The notes under the pieces: model-generated
Told to the model about the DNA's origin: nothing
What the model saw: the letters and a program-made list of their open reading frames with translations, nothing else
Database searches by the model: none
Position numbers and translations under genes: made by a program
DNA from: a virus
IMG/VR virus record: IMGVR_UViG_3300042197_001803
Coordinates: 31,858-95,857 of that record
Length of the DNA stretch: 64,000 bases
Direction: 5' to 3' (one strand)
Part shown: in pieces, positions 33,004 through 42,487 of the stretch
How positions within the stretch are numbered: position 1 is the first letter of the stretch
How the letters are laid out: every line of letters begins with the position of its first letter

Positions 33004-33555
33004 TTATTTTTTTCCTTTTTTATAATTTTCATCACACCATAATGGTTGGAGATTTGTATAATGACAAAGTGTATAAACTTCTTCCTCTGTTTTTGCCGAA
33101 GCTAGTGGTATTATATGGTCTATATGCCACCCTGTGTGTTTATAATTGTCCCAAGACATACCTTCGGTAAATCGTTCTTCAAGATAAATTTTTAATTCTT
33201 TTGGAGAACAACCCACAATATTAAAAGTGTTATTTGTTTTTATATCAAAATTAACACTTTTAATAAAATGTTTAACTCTGTTTCTAATATTAACTTTTAA
33301 CTTATACAAAGTGTCATTATCATAATTGTTTTGATGTCGATTGTTTCTACTTTTTTTAACCGATTGATTATTGTTTTTTTGATAGTTAACCTGTCTTAAT
33401 ATTTCATTTTCTCTATTCTTATAATAAAAATTTTTATACTCTATCGATGTACATTCTCTACATCGATATCTTAAACCATCAGGTGTGTACTTATCTTTAT
33501 TATATTCACAAAGTAATTTTTCAACACCACATTTTTTACAAATTTTTGTGTCCAT
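33004..33555 (-). CDS. HNH homing endonuclease
   Basis: 183 residues from the ATG at 33555 (MDTKICKKCGVEKLL); a GTG at 33561 is less likely. The N-terminus has a zinc-binding pair KICKKCGVEK and YRCRECTSIEY. The HNH core is GWHIDHIIPLASAKTEEEV followed by CHYTNLQPLWCDENYKKGKK, with the usual His, Asn and His/Lys residues. It has the build of a free-standing homing nuclease. It sits directly before the PD-(D/E)XK gene and overlaps the ribbon-helix-helix gene upstream by exactly 20 bases, as in cassette 1. Confidence 0.88.
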   Translation of the reverse strand: MDTKICKKCGVEKLLCEYNKDKYTPDGLRYRCRECTSIEYKNFYYKNRENEILRQVNYQKNNNQSVKKSRNNRHQNNYDNDTLYKLKVNIRNRVKHFIKSVNFDIKTNNTFNIVGCSPKELKIYLEERFTEGMSWDNYKHTGWHIDHIIPLASAKTEEEVYTLCHYTNLQPLWCDENYKKGKK

Positions 33556-33697
33556 TTTCACGATAATCTTTTAATAATTTATTTACTAAAGATGACAAAT
33601 TAATATGAAGATTCCTATAATAATTTAAAAGCTCAGGTTCTAATGCAACAGATACTTTAGTTTTTTTTTCTTCTTCTTTTTTCTTAATTCGTCCCAT
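33536..33697 (-). CDS. Ribbon-helix-helix protein, cassette 2
   Basis: A 53-residue protein, MGRIKKKEEEKKTKVSVALE then PELLNYYRNLHINLSSLVNK and a basic tail. The strand KVSVAL and the two helices match ribbon-helix-helix repressors. The MGR-x-KK start, size and position are the same as in the protein at 15875, although the bodies have diverged. It probably controls the cassette or helps the nuclease bind. The leader TATATTTATTTAATATG is like that of cassette 1. Confidence 0.72.
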   Translation of the reverse strand: MGRIKKKEEEKKTKVSVALEPELLNYYRNLHINLSSLVNKLLKDYRENGHKNL

Positions 33698-33740
33698 ATT
33701 AAATAAATATATTAAAAAGTGTGATTATTGTCAATTTTAT

Positions 33741-34085
33741 TTAAATCCATTTAATTATTTTTAATTCTTTATTTAATTTATTAGATAAATCAATGGAACT
33801 TTTAGTTCCTTTTGAAACTCCATCCCAAAACGCGAAAACAATATCAGAGTTTTCAATTATATCTTTATTTCTTCTAAATCCTGCCGATTTTCCGTACTTG
33901 TCCCATTCTGGGTAAAAAATTAAAACTTCTTTGTTTTTTTCTTTAGCCCATCTTTCACCTAAAGTATCAGCTCCTTTAGCACCTCCACTAACAATTAGTG
34001 TTATTGTGTTTTCATATTCTAAAAGAGTTTCAAGAACTAAATCATAGTTATTAAAACTTCTACTACCAATTATAGCTGCTTTCAT
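33741..34085 (-). CDS. SLOG-family protein (YspA/DUF2493-like)
   Basis: A 114-residue Rossmann-like protein with MKAAIIGSRSFNNYD, VSGGAKGADTLGERWAKEK, YPEWDKYGKSAGFRRNKDII and VFAFWDGVSKGTKSSIDL. These match the short SLOG proteins (YspA/DUF2493) that bind nucleotides or nucleotide-derived ligands. Phages carry them often; the suggested roles are sensing or cleaving NAD- or cADPR-like signals, perhaps against host defence, which is inference. It lies between primase and the HNH cassette. Confidence 0.88.
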   Translation of the reverse strand: MKAAIIGSRSFNNYDLVLETLLEYENTITLIVSGGAKGADTLGERWAKEKNKEVLIFYPEWDKYGKSAGFRRNKDIIENSDIVFAFWDGVSKGTKSSIDLSNKLNKELKIIKWI

Positions 34086-34086
34086 A

Positions 34087-34992
34087 TTAAAATTTCATTT
34101 CGTAATAATATTCTTTAATATCACCTTTTAAATCACAAACATCCTTATCTATAGGTAGCTTAACAATTTTAACCTTACCATAAAGTTCACCACCACTTAT
34201 TTCTTCATATAACCTTACAGCATCACCCCAAGCATCACCATCAAGACAAATTGTTATATTACCCTTAGCTTTATTATATAATGAATTAAAAAGTAGTTCA
34301 CTCATATGTTTACCCAGCATGGGAATACTGTTTTCCAAAAAAAATCCATCAAACACACCTTCAACCAAATATATATCTTTATCCCAATCTATTAAATTTT
34401 CATTGAAAATTATTTTATCTTTTTCAGCTTGTGGGTTTTTATATTTTGCTTTAGTGTTTGGGTCCCAGCTTCTTGCTATATAATAATTTAATTCACCTTT
34501 TGTATTATATGATGGTACAACTACTCTACCTTTGTGTGAACCTCTATCACAAAAACCAATTTGATATTTTTCAATCATATAATCGGTAATTCCACGATTA
34601 TATAAGTAATTTATTGCCTGTCTTCTTACAGGGTAAATCTTACTCGAATCTTTGAATAGAGTGAATGACTCAGGTAATTTTAATTTTGGTAGTTTTTTTT
34701 CAGTAGGCTTATCGTTTTCAGGTTGTAAAATTTTATAAACTTTTTTTTGTTTTTTATTACCAAACTTATCAAAAAATTTATTTAGAGAACCTTTTGTGTT
34801 ATTAACATCACCACAACTCCAACATTTAAAGACGTGATTATGGTAGTTAATTTCTAAATTACCTTTGTCTCTATCTTCATCACAGACGGGGCAGTTAAAG
34901 GCAACCTGACCTTTGGACTCGTAGTGTTGCTTCTCGTCCCCAAGAATTTCTCTCAGTAATTCTAAAAGTATTTCTTTATCATCAGTCATCAT
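34087..34992 (-). CDS. DNA primase (CHC2 zinc finger, TOPRIM)
   Basis: A 301-residue DnaG-like primase. The zinc finger is FNCPVCDEDRDKG with FKCWSCGDVNNTKG at about residues 27-65; the RNA polymerase core starts near 115 (YLYNRGITDYMIEKYQIGFC, then GRVVVPSYNTKGELNYYIAR); the TOPRIM domain has DIYLVEGVFDGFFLEN and ITICLDGDAWGDA near 205-255 with the catalytic Glu and Asp pair. It is short, like T4 gp61 (342), without the DnaB-binding domain. It would make primers for lagging-strand synthesis. Confidence 0.92.
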   Translation of the reverse strand: MMTDDKEILLELLREILGDEKQHYESKGQVAFNCPVCDEDRDKGNLEINYHNHVFKCWSCGDVNNTKGSLNKFFDKFGNKKQKKVYKILQPENDKPTEKKLPKLKLPESFTLFKDSSKIYPVRRQAINYLYNRGITDYMIEKYQIGFCDRGSHKGRVVVPSYNTKGELNYYIARSWDPNTKAKYKNPQAEKDKIIFNENLIDWDKDIYLVEGVFDGFFLENSIPMLGKHMSELLFNSLYNKAKGNITICLDGDAWGDAVRLYEEISGGELYGKVKIVKLPIDKDVCDLKGDIKEYYYEMKF

Positions 34993-35077
34993 TAAAATAT
35001 AGTCATAATTATTATCTTAATCAACCTTCACAAGTTTTTCATTAGTATTATATTTATTTAAGTAGAATAGTAGAATA
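34993..35077. promoter_or_regulatory. Divergent promoter region, primase and fibre genes
   Basis: An 85-base very AT-rich spacer between the minus-strand primase gene and the plus-strand 71-residue gene. It contains ATATTTATTTA at 35050-35060 on the plus strand, 18 bases before the ATG. Promoters for both directions should be here, but no consensus is known. Confidence 0.4.
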
Positions 35078-35293
35078 ATGCCAATTGACATAACAATAAA
35101 CAATATTTCAGGAGCTTCACCATACGATGTTTATCTTTGTGATAACCCAGTTAGTGTTTGTGTTTATATAGACACAGTTTCATCACTACCTTATGTTTTT
35201 CAAGTTCCGTCTCTTATGTCAAATGATAACGATTTTAATTTAAAAATTGTAGATAATAATGGGTGCACTACCTATCAATATTTAAGTATCTAA
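35078..35293 (+). CDS. Small SprB-like tail-associated protein
   Basis: A 71-residue protein, [20 protein letters not shown] then [20 protein letters not shown] and a final [18 protein letters not shown]. The order of G-x-x-PY-x-V, a beta-rich core and V-D-x-x-GC is like a shortened SprB-type repeat unit. It is coupled to the fibre gene by TAATG at 35291-35295, so both are made together. It may be a chaperone or tip subunit of the fibre. Confidence 0.6.
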   Translation: MPIDITINNISGASPYDVYLCDNPVSVCVYIDTVSSLPYVFQVPSLMSNDNDFNLKIVDNNGCTTYQYLSI

Positions 35294-37908
35294 TGCAGGT
35301 AACAACAATCATAAGAATAATCTCTTGTACTGACTTAACAGTATACTATGCGTATTATAGTGACCCGTTGATACTGTTACCAGGTAAAATCTATAATTTT
35401 AGTTTTACAATGGGTTCAACAATCCCTGATGGATGTTACACTTACGTACAAGATGAAATGCCTGGAGTACCTATAACAGGAACTGTATTATCAGTTAATG
35501 GTGGTCCTTACGCAAATTGTGAGGAATGTTTTATTGCACCTCCAACCCCAAGTCAAACACCAACTCCAACAGTAACTCCAACTAATACTGTAACACCTAC
35601 TAGTACTCCAACTCCAACAGTAACTCCAACTAATACTGTAACACCTACTAGTACTCCAACTAATACTGTAACACCTACTAGTACTCCAACTCCAACAGTA
35701 ACTCCAACTAATACTGTAACACCTACCAACACTCCAACACCCACACCAACACCATGCGGTTGCGAATGTATGACAATTGATTCAACATTATCATTTTTCG
35801 CCACAGGTAATACTAGTAATCCAAATAATGTAGCATATTACGAATATTATGATTGTAATAGTAATTTAGTCACTATTGTAGACAATAATATAGGGTATTT
35901 TAATATATGTGTTAGTAATTGCAATTTAGTTAAAGCGTATTTTTGGAGATTAGACGTTTATTACGAATCCACCTCTTTCCCATGGAATCCATTTACAGGT
36001 CCTGGTATAAATGCTGTTTGTAATGGAACCCCATGTTGTAATCAAAGTGATTGTGGTGCACCACCACCAACTTTACCTCCAACACCCACACCAACGACAA
36101 CACCTACACCAACCATAACATCTACACCAACACCAACGGTTACTCCTACGGTTACCCAAACGGTTACCCCAACAAAAACGCCCACTCAAACACCGACAGT
36201 AACTCCAACCATAACACCAACCTCAACTGTCACTCCAACAGTTACACCTACCGTAACACCAACAAGAACCCCAACTAATACCCCTTCAATAACACCAACA
36301 AACACACCAACAAAAACTGTAACACCTACTGTTACTCCAACAACAACACCAACACCAACACCAACACCTGTTGGTTGTTTTGAAAATTATTGTATAACGG
36401 GGACTGGTGATTCAGGTATTGACGACAATTATACTAGTGGTGGAACATATAATGGAGCTTTGTATTGGGTTGGTAGTGTAAATGGGTTATACATTTATTA
36501 TGATACAACTAATAGTCAATGGTGTTTATCAGCATCTTTAGGTGGTTCATGTATTTTATCAGGTAAATCACCTTGTGTTTCAACATGTCCTGATTTATGT
36601 CAAGATTATTTTTTCATAGGTATTTGTCCAACTCCAACTCCAACACCAACATTACCTTGTGATGTTAATTTTGAAGTGTTGTTTGATTGTGAATTTACAC
36701 CGACCCCTTCAATTAGCCAAACACCTACAGTTACACCAACAGTTACCGTAACCCCAACACCTTCAAATGTTTGTTCAGTTATTGGTGTCGACGCAACAAT
36801 TAATTCATATACACCAACTCCAAGCCCAACACCTAGTTTGACACCATCAAACACGCCAGCGGTTGTTAGACCTTGTAATTTTACAGGTAATGTTAGTTTT
36901 AATAATGTTAATGAAATTATTAGATGTCCATTTAGTAAACAATTCCAAGATTGTTTTAATGGTGAAATGTATTTTACAACAAATGAAATTAATAACCCAG
37001 GTGGTGGAAGTGTTGAACAATTTATGGTTTTTGAAGCTTTGGTTGATGGGTCATCAAGATGTGTTTCCTATATAGGAGATAATCAAGACACAATAGGTAT
37101 AAATCAAGTAGAGCTAAGGTATGGTCCTTTTGGATATTCTAATTTGGGCGACTGTATTAATTGTAGTCAGTTTGAAAGTCCAACCCCTACACCAACTTCA
37201 ACGGTAACCCCAACACCAACATTAACTCCAACACCAAGTAACACGCCAGTGGAAAACGCTTATTATGTTTATGTAAGATGTGACGATGAAAGAAAATATG
37301 TTGTTCAGACATCACCAGGTCCAACAACAAATATTAACACATCATTTATAAGTTTAGTCGATAATAAATGTTGGAAATTCTTGTATGTTTCATCAGGGTT
37401 CCCATCTATTAATCCTCTATATGATGTAATTAATTACACAGGTAATTATTTCACGCAAACAACTAACCAATCATTTAAAACTTGTGAATTATGTAATGCG
37501 GCTTTAATCGCGTCCACAACCACAACAACTTCAACGACTACACTATCACAACAAAATTATATAATAAACTATAGTGTTACAAAAACTGTGGATTGTTCTA
37601 CAACAATTGGTAGAATATTGGTAAATGGAGTTATTAAATACAGTATTACAACAGGATTAGCACCTGGTAATTATTCAGGTAATTTTACAGTAAAAGACAA
37701 TGATGTTGTTATTTTTGATTTCTCAACTATAGCACCGTCGCCATCATGTACAGGATTAATTCCTACTATATCAATATCGGACACTAAAGGAATAGTTAAT
37801 GAGTATGCAGAATACGGATTACCTAATCAAACAATATATGAAACATTTGTTGTAGATTATAATTGGATTGGTAATACAATACAAATATTGTCCAGTACCA
37901 CCACATAA
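35293..37908 (+). CDS. Fibre-like protein with Thr/Pro linkers and Cys domains
   Basis: The ATG at 35293 ([14 protein letters not shown], 871 residues) is preferred because it overlaps the preceding stop in a TAATG. Six or so small Cys-containing domains of 60-110 residues alternate with Thr/Pro runs such as [20 protein letters not shown] (from about residue 85), [20 protein letters not shown] (about 260) and shorter ones. The domains often end in C-x-x-C ([28 protein letters not shown]). A Thr-rich run ([11 protein letters not shown]) comes near the end. It has no signal peptide. It is most likely a tail fibre or virion-surface adhesin. Confidence 0.75.
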   Translation: MQVTTIIRIISCTDLTVYYAYYSDPLILLPGKIYNFSFTMGSTIPDGCYTYVQDEMPGVPITGTVLSVNGGPYANCEECFIAPPTPSQTPTPTVTPTNTVTPTSTPTPTVTPTNTVTPTSTPTNTVTPTSTPTPTVTPTNTVTPTNTPTPTPTPCGCECMTIDSTLSFFATGNTSNPNNVAYYEYYDCNSNLVTIVDNNIGYFNICVSNCNLVKAYFWRLDVYYESTSFPWNPFTGPGINAVCNGTPCCNQSDCGAPPPTLPPTPTPTTTPTPTITSTPTPTVTPTVTQTVTPTKTPTQTPTVTPTITPTSTVTPTVTPTVTPTRTPTNTPSITPTNTPTKTVTPTVTPTTTPTPTPTPVGCFENYCITGTGDSGIDDNYTSGGTYNGALYWVGSVNGLYIYYDTTNSQWCLSASLGGSCILSGKSPCVSTCPDLCQDYFFIGICPTPTPTPTLPCDVNFEVLFDCEFTPTPSISQTPTVTPTVTVTPTPSNVCSVIGVDATINSYTPTPSPTPSLTPSNTPAVVRPCNFTGNVSFNNVNEIIRCPFSKQFQDCFNGEMYFTTNEINNPGGGSVEQFMVFEALVDGSSRCVSYIGDNQDTIGINQVELRYGPFGYSNLGDCINCSQFESPTPTPTSTVTPTPTLTPTPSNTPVENAYYVYVRCDDERKYVVQTSPGPTTNINTSFISLVDNKCWKFLYVSSGFPSINPLYDVINYTGNYFTQTTNQSFKTCELCNAALIASTTTTTSTTTLSQQNYIINYSVTKTVDCSTTIGRILVNGVIKYSITTGLAPGNYSGNFTVKDNDVVIFDFSTIAPSPSCTGLIPTISISDTKGIVNEYAEYGLPNQTIYETFVVDYNWIGNTIQILSSTTT
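35541..35755 (+). repeat. Thr/Pro linker repeats, first block
   Basis: Tandem near-identical units such as ACTCCAACTAATACTGTAAC and CCTACTAGTACTCCAACT encode [13 protein letters not shown]. The high DNA identity shows recent expansion. Antisense reading frames of Gly-Val repeats seen here are a by-product. Confidence 0.85.
36062..36372 (+). repeat. Thr/Pro linker repeats, second block
   Basis: A longer, more degenerate block of CCAACA/ACTCCT-type units that encode about 100 residues of TPT, TVT, TNT and TKT steps. It separates two Cys-containing domains of the fibre protein. Confidence 0.8.
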
Positions 37909-37910
37909 AA

Positions 37911-37938
37911 AAAATATCGTGTATAAACACGATATTTT
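37911..37938. terminator. Bidirectional terminator between convergent genes
   Basis: AAAATATCGTG, loop TATAAA, CACGATATTTT: an 11-bp perfect stem with A/T runs on both sides. It lies between the ends of the plus-strand fibre gene (37908) and the minus-strand RuvC-like gene (37963). Confidence 0.85.
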
Positions 37939-37962
37939 AAACAATCATATAAATAAACGATA

Positions 37963-38562
37963 TTACCAAATACCTTCTTGTTTCATGTGTCCTAAAACAC
38001 AACAATAAGCATCTGTTTGGTCAAAATTCTCTTTTTTAAGTGTATTATTTTTGGTGTAAGACCACTGTATTTGAGGTTCTCTTTTTGCAACTAATTCCCA
38101 AATTATCATTTTTTTATCACAATCTTTAGGATAGTTACCAAACAATACATACTTACCTTTATTATTAGGTTGAACCAAGTGAGGGAATGCGTTTTTTCTT
38201 GAGTTGTAAGTTGAAATAAATTCGGGAACAATACCTAAAATTCTGTAAATCTTTTCAGTAATAAGTGTGTTATATCTTAACAAAGTTTGAATTGTGTAAA
38301 TGTTATTACTATTTAGTAAAGGTTCTTCAATTATAACTTTTGTTATACCCAAATCTTTATATTCATTTAGTTTAGTTTGAAATATATCACTTTTTAAAAG
38401 AAGTTCTTTTATTTTATTTTCTTCTTTTGGTTTTGGAACAGGGGATACATGGGTCAATTCTAATAATTCTTTTGTTTTAATATCAAAAAGTGCCCATCCA
38501 ATTGTTTTTGTTGAGATGTCTAATCCCAATACTTTAGGACTTTCTTTTGAAATTTTTTTCAT
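37963..38562 (-). CDS. RuvC-like Holliday junction resolvase
   Basis: A 199-residue RNase H-fold protein with VLGLDISTKTIGWALFD (first catalytic Asp), VIIEEPLLNSNN (Glu) and NFDQTDAYCCVLG (last D-x-x-D pair) in the RuvC order. It would cut branched DNA during packaging or recombination, in place of the T4 gp49 endonuclease VII. A Lys-rich region separates the first two motifs. It is isolated by the terminator and an intergenic region of 77 bases. The candidate element GATATATTTACAAT is upstream. Confidence 0.82.
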   Translation of the reverse strand: MKKISKESPKVLGLDISTKTIGWALFDIKTKELLELTHVSPVPKPKEENKIKELLLKSDIFQTKLNEYKDLGITKVIIEEPLLNSNNIYTIQTLLRYNTLITEKIYRILGIVPEFISTYNSRKNAFPHLVQPNNKGKYVLFGNYPKDCDKKMIIWELVAKREPQIQWSYTKNNTLKKENFDQTDAYCCVLGHMKQEGIW

Positions 38563-38639
38563 ATTTTTTTGCGTTACCTAATAATTAAATTAATCTATTT
38601 TAATATATTGTAAATATATCTCAGATTTTAAGTGATTAT

Positions 38640-41162
38640 TTAGAAATCAAACTTAATTAGGAATTGTTGAATTCCTTGTCTTAAAACTGGTGATTGTAGT
38701 TTTGAAATAACCATCAAATCTTTATCTGAATCGTATAAACCAACTTCAGTAATGTAAGATTTAGTTCCTTGTGTCCATGTAGGGTTTGAAGTTGATAAGA
38801 ACTCGGCTTGACCCAAATTAATCTTATACCTCATTTCATATATGGTGGCCTGTATATCAGTTTCTAATGAACCGTAAAAATAATATTCATCACCAAAGTT
38901 TAATTGGGTACCACTAAAACCTGCCTGAGTAATATCAATATAATCACTTAAATCATAGTTAGACGCATTATCGTACAACTCTTGAGTAATAACAAACGTA
39001 CTACCAGTTAAACCGCTTTGAGTTATATATCCATTTACCGTTGAAGCGGTTAACTGACTTGTGAAATCAATTATTTTCCACTCTTCAGGGTCAGGTCTTG
39101 TATCACCAGAAACTTTTTGACAAATAATCTCAAATTTATTGGCAAAAAATCCACTACCTAAATCACAAAAAGTAGGACAAATAGTTGTCGTTGTGGTCGT
39201 GGTACCTATTGTAGTTGTTGTGGTCGTGGTACCTATTGTAGTTGTTGTGGTTGTGGTTGGGGAATCCGCTGGTTGTGATAAACAAGCAAATTCAGGACCA
39301 AACCTTACTCCAACATTTTGTGATGTGATTGGTTGGCAATCAATATTAGGACCTTGTATCTTTTGATAGTAGTTACAATGTAAAGAATCTGTATAATCTA
39401 AAGTATTGGTAAATCTATAAGTAACATACAAATATTCTGTATTACCTGTTAATATACCAACAAAAGATTCACCTTCAGTATTACAAGTATTTGGTGTAAC
39501 TAATGTTAATTTAGGTGCTGGTAATGTCCAATTTCTATTTGATTTATATGACATCGCTGCGATAATTTCCTCATCGTCAATAACAATAATTTGTTGGTCA
39601 GGAAATACTTTACCGACTCTACTTGGGAATCCATCATCGTTTGGGTTATCATCCCATAAGTGGTAATATCTTAAACCTGGAGTATTCATATCAACATTTT
39701 TAGTTGACTCAATATATTCAACTTTGAATAAACCAAAATCTTCAAACCCTGGCGGGTCAACCCAAAATGTTTGTCCATAACAACAATCAGGATTTTTATG
39801 CCACATAATCCAAGGTATGTGTAATCTGAAGTTTCTTGCTTGTCCTATGGCATTCGGGTTTGTGTCATCAAATGGTTGTAATGCGAATTTTTCACCATAG
39901 AAGAAATCAATTGTTTGATTAGTATAATGAATAATAGCAATGGCTTTTTGGTCTTTAGGTTCTAATCTAACTCTTTCATCAAATGAATTATAATAAAAAA
40001 CAGAACTAGTATCTGTTTGACCGCTTGATGATGCGTAACCTAAATACTCTTTAGTGCCCAAATAATTTATTGAACCGAATTCAGTGTAGTTCTTATGTGT
40101 GTTGGAGAATATACCAGCTGGTGTTTCAGACCAAGGAATATTCATATTCCATATTTTAACATCAAAAGCATCTGTATTACATACTGATTCAAAATTAATA
40201 ACATCATCATTCCAATGTCTTGATGGTGTTATTGAATCGTAAAGTGATGTCATGTTTGGTGGGTATATTAATGTCCTTGCATAACATTTATTGGAGTATG
40301 TTGAGAAATCAGGTGTTGCTCTATCTAAAGTATATTCGTCTAAACATATTCCAACAATCTTGTATGTTAAAATGTGATAACAACTATTAATAGAAACTAA
40401 ACAATCAGGTGGTGGAGGAGGTGGGCACGCTCTACTTGGTGTTGGTGTTGGGCAAAAAGTCGCTGACGGGGTGGGAGTAGGTGTTGGTGATGCACATGGG
40501 TTTCCATTAGTTGCTGATGGTGTTGGGGTAGGTGTTGGTGAAGTGTTAATTGTTGGTGTCACCGATGGTGTGGGTGTAGGTGTTAGTGGTATTGGGTATT
40601 CACAATTACAGTTGTTTTTACCATTACCGTCATAATAAATTGTAATTATATCCCCAACGGCAGGTAATCTAACTATGTCCGTATTACATCCTGAATATAC
40701 CAATTTTATTGTAGTACCACCTGTTACTGTGGACATATCAACAATGTAGTTAGAGTTTATAACATAAAAATTATTAGTTAAAGCACTCCAATTTATAGTT
40801 GTTGCCGTAGTATCACCAGTGAAAAACCCTCTCATTACAGGTCTATTATATACAGGACTAACAACAGAATCCATATAAGGTATTCCATAAGTGTTACCTG
40901 TAATACCATCAACATAATATGGGTATTTTACATGTTGTTTATTTGATTCAGGAACACCACTAATGTTTTGGGCGTTAAACCCAGGCTCAAGTACATTACT
41001 ATTTGTTTGGTTGTATGTTGATGGTAAGGCGTTATACGAAACTTCACTATCACCAACTTGGAAATACGAAATATTAAATCTTCCTTGTGATAGTTTTTGT
41101 CTACCAGCGTCAGTTAATCTTGTGTTGACTAAACCAGAAGTATTTTTTAAAATAAAACCCAT
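38640..41162 (-). CDS. Tail fibre/collar-like structural protein
   Basis: An 840-residue protein. The N-terminus MGFILKNTSGLVNTRLTDAG, with RQKLSQGRFNISYFQVGDSE, is typical of phage tail/fibre proteins that attach to the baseplate. At about residues 190-255 is a Pro/Thr linker (PTPTPSVTPTINTSPTPTPT), and at about 640-665 a Thr run (TTTTTTTIGTTTTTTTIG). The C-terminus SYITEVGLYDSDKDLMVISK, followed by LQSPVLRQGIQQFLIKFDF, resembles the end of fibre/collar proteins. The middle is beta-rich. It is probably a virion-surface protein. Confidence 0.78.
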   Translation of the reverse strand: MGFILKNTSGLVNTRLTDAGRQKLSQGRFNISYFQVGDSEVSYNALPSTYNQTNSNVLEPGFNAQNISGVPESNKQHVKYPYYVDGITGNTYGIPYMDSVVSPVYNRPVMRGFFTGDTTATTINWSALTNNFYVINSNYIVDMSTVTGGTTIKLVYSGCNTDIVRLPAVGDIITIYYDGNGKNNCNCEYPIPLTPTPTPSVTPTINTSPTPTPTPSATNGNPCASPTPTPTPSATFCPTPTPSRACPPPPPPDCLVSINSCYHILTYKIVGICLDEYTLDRATPDFSTYSNKCYARTLIYPPNMTSLYDSITPSRHWNDDVINFESVCNTDAFDVKIWNMNIPWSETPAGIFSNTHKNYTEFGSINYLGTKEYLGYASSSGQTDTSSVFYYNSFDERVRLEPKDQKAIAIIHYTNQTIDFFYGEKFALQPFDDTNPNAIGQARNFRLHIPWIMWHKNPDCCYGQTFWVDPPGFEDFGLFKVEYIESTKNVDMNTPGLRYYHLWDDNPNDDGFPSRVGKVFPDQQIIVIDDEEIIAAMSYKSNRNWTLPAPKLTLVTPNTCNTEGESFVGILTGNTEYLYVTYRFTNTLDYTDSLHCNYYQKIQGPNIDCQPITSQNVGVRFGPEFACLSQPADSPTTTTTTTIGTTTTTTTIGTTTTTTTICPTFCDLGSGFFANKFEIICQKVSGDTRPDPEEWKIIDFTSQLTASTVNGYITQSGLTGSTFVITQELYDNASNYDLSDYIDITQAGFSGTQLNFGDEYYFYGSLETDIQATIYEMRYKINLGQAEFLSTSNPTWTQGTKSYITEVGLYDSDKDLMVISKLQSPVLRQGIQQFLIKFDF
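39185..39258 (-). repeat. 27-bp Thr-codon repeat
   Basis: Two and a half near-identical units encode TTTTTTTIG. The unit is a recent duplication in the structural gene. Confidence 0.75.
40434..40600 (-). repeat. Thr/Pro linker repeat in 840-residue protein
   Basis: A block of about 165 bases that encodes TPTPTPS-type residues, interrupted by two short Cys-containing pieces. It is related in sequence to the linkers of the neighbouring fibre genes. Confidence 0.75.
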
Positions 41163-41165
41163 GTT

Positions 41166-41174
41166 TATAAATAT
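41166..41174 (-). promoter_or_regulatory. TATTTATA element upstream of 41162 gene
   Basis: The coding strand reads ATATTTATAAACATG, so the element stands three bases before the start codon. It is one of the copies with the tightest spacing. Confidence 0.35.
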
Positions 41175-41188
41175 AACATTTTAAATTT

Positions 41189-42487
41189 TTATGTTGTTAT
41201 TCCACCAGTACTATAACCCCCAACGCTTCCTGATGAACCTTCATTTATGTTTATTATTTCAACATTACAACAAGAACAACCATTTATAGAAGCTGTTGTA
41301 ATACTATAAGTATCCAAACTTTCACCAACAAGACATTTCAATAAAGTTTTAGATACTGTTGTTGTTGTGTTTAATACGACAACATCACCACTGTTTATAG
41401 TTACTGAATTCCAAATATCATTGGTTGTCTTTTTATACACTATAGTATCTTGACAACCTGGTATTGTATTTTGAGAAATTGATACCCCTACAGAGCTCAA
41501 AGGAGGTGATTGAGGAATACCATTAATTGTTAAAACTGTATTTGTTGTAAGTGTTGATGTTGTTGGTGATGGTGCAGAACTAAATAAATTAGAATGATTT
41601 AATTTAAGATTTAAAGAAACCCCACTTGGTAACGGTGGTGTTACATTAACAGTTGCCGTCACTTGATTTGTCTTTAGAGTTGGGGTATTACTAATTGTTG
41701 TCACTACAGGTGTAATACTAACACTATAAGTCACAGGTTGTTGACTATTTGTTAACACAACAGAACTATAAAAAGTATTTGAATTGCTATCAGTTAATAC
41801 AAGTGTGTAAGTACCACTACATAGATTATTGAATATTGCTGATGAAGATTGACTAACTCCATTATCTATCGAATATTGATACGGTGGCGTACCACCATAT
41901 GGTTGGAACACTATACTTCCGTCACACTCACAGGTAGGTCTGTTTGTTATAACTGAAAAACCTAAAGGATTTGTTGTTAGACAATTACCTTCATTACTTA
42001 TTAGGTTACCAGCTCCACCGCCAACGGTATACCAACCTGTTAAAGGAGGGTACGATGAATTTGAGACTATTTGATATGGTAGGGTTCCTCCACTTACTCT
42101 CCATTTATTTAATGATGTGTCAAAAATTATTAAATAATTTGTGTCATCAGATATCCACGATTCATAACCATTGTAAAGACCATTAGGGTTAAAATGTAAA
42201 GCAAAATCACCATCAATTACAATACAAAAATCGTAAGTTTGTACTGGATTTTCAACAGGAAAACTTTGATTTATTTTACATAATTCATTATATAAATAAA
42301 GTACTGTTGTTTCATCAGGTACTGTAACATAATAACCTGAAGTTAGTTCACTTAATGTAACACCGCTAGCAGGTGTGTAGTACAAATATTTTAAGGCAAT
42401 ATTGTTATTATTTATTGTATTATAATAAATTGTATAAGGACCTGGGGATGTTCCTCCTGTTATAGTAACTAAATAATTTTGACTCAT
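41189..42487 (-). CDS. SprB-repeat tail protein, 432 residues
   Basis: The ATG at 42487 ([12 protein letters not shown]) is preferred over one 12 bases upstream, because it overlaps the preceding stop in an ATGA. Residues about 1-170 are beta-rich, with [20 protein letters not shown] and [14 protein letters not shown], a module that also occurs in the fibre protein at 35293. Residues about 178-255 are a clear SprB repeat: [26 protein letters not shown], then [16 protein letters not shown]. The rest has Thr/Pro-rich strands. It is probably part of the virion surface. Confidence 0.75.
   Translation of the reverse strand: MSQNYLVTITGGTSPGPYTIYYNTINNNNIALKYLYYTPASGVTLSELTSGYYVTVPDETTVLYLYNELCKINQSFPVENPVQTYDFCIVIDGDFALHFNPNGLYNGYESWISDDTNYLIIFDTSLNKWRVSGGTLPYQIVSNSSYPPLTGWYTVGGGAGNLISNEGNCLTTNPLGFSVITNRPTCECDGSIVFQPYGGTPPYQYSIDNGVSQSSSAIFNNLCSGTYTLVLTDSNSNTFYSSVVLTNSQQPVTYSVSITPVVTTISNTPTLKTNQVTATVNVTPPLPSGVSLNLKLNHSNLFSSAPSPTTSTLTTNTVLTINGIPQSPPLSSVGVSISQNTIPGCQDTIVYKKTTNDIWNSVTINSGDVVVLNTTTTVSKTLLKCLVGESLDTYSITTASINGCSCCNVEIININEGSSGSVGGYSTGGITT

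Noticed and set aside
33004-33561. HNH gene start at 33561
   Set aside because: That codon is GTG; the ATG at 33555 gives a good MDTKICKKCG start and the same 20-base overlap as in the other cassette.
35553-35804. Minus-strand reading frame of Gly-Val repeats opposite the fibre gene; similar frames at 42710-42928, 45052-45321 and 36606-36854
   Set aside because: They are the antisense of the Thr/Pro codon repeats (ACN CCN reads as GGN GTN), have no fitting start region and no domain.
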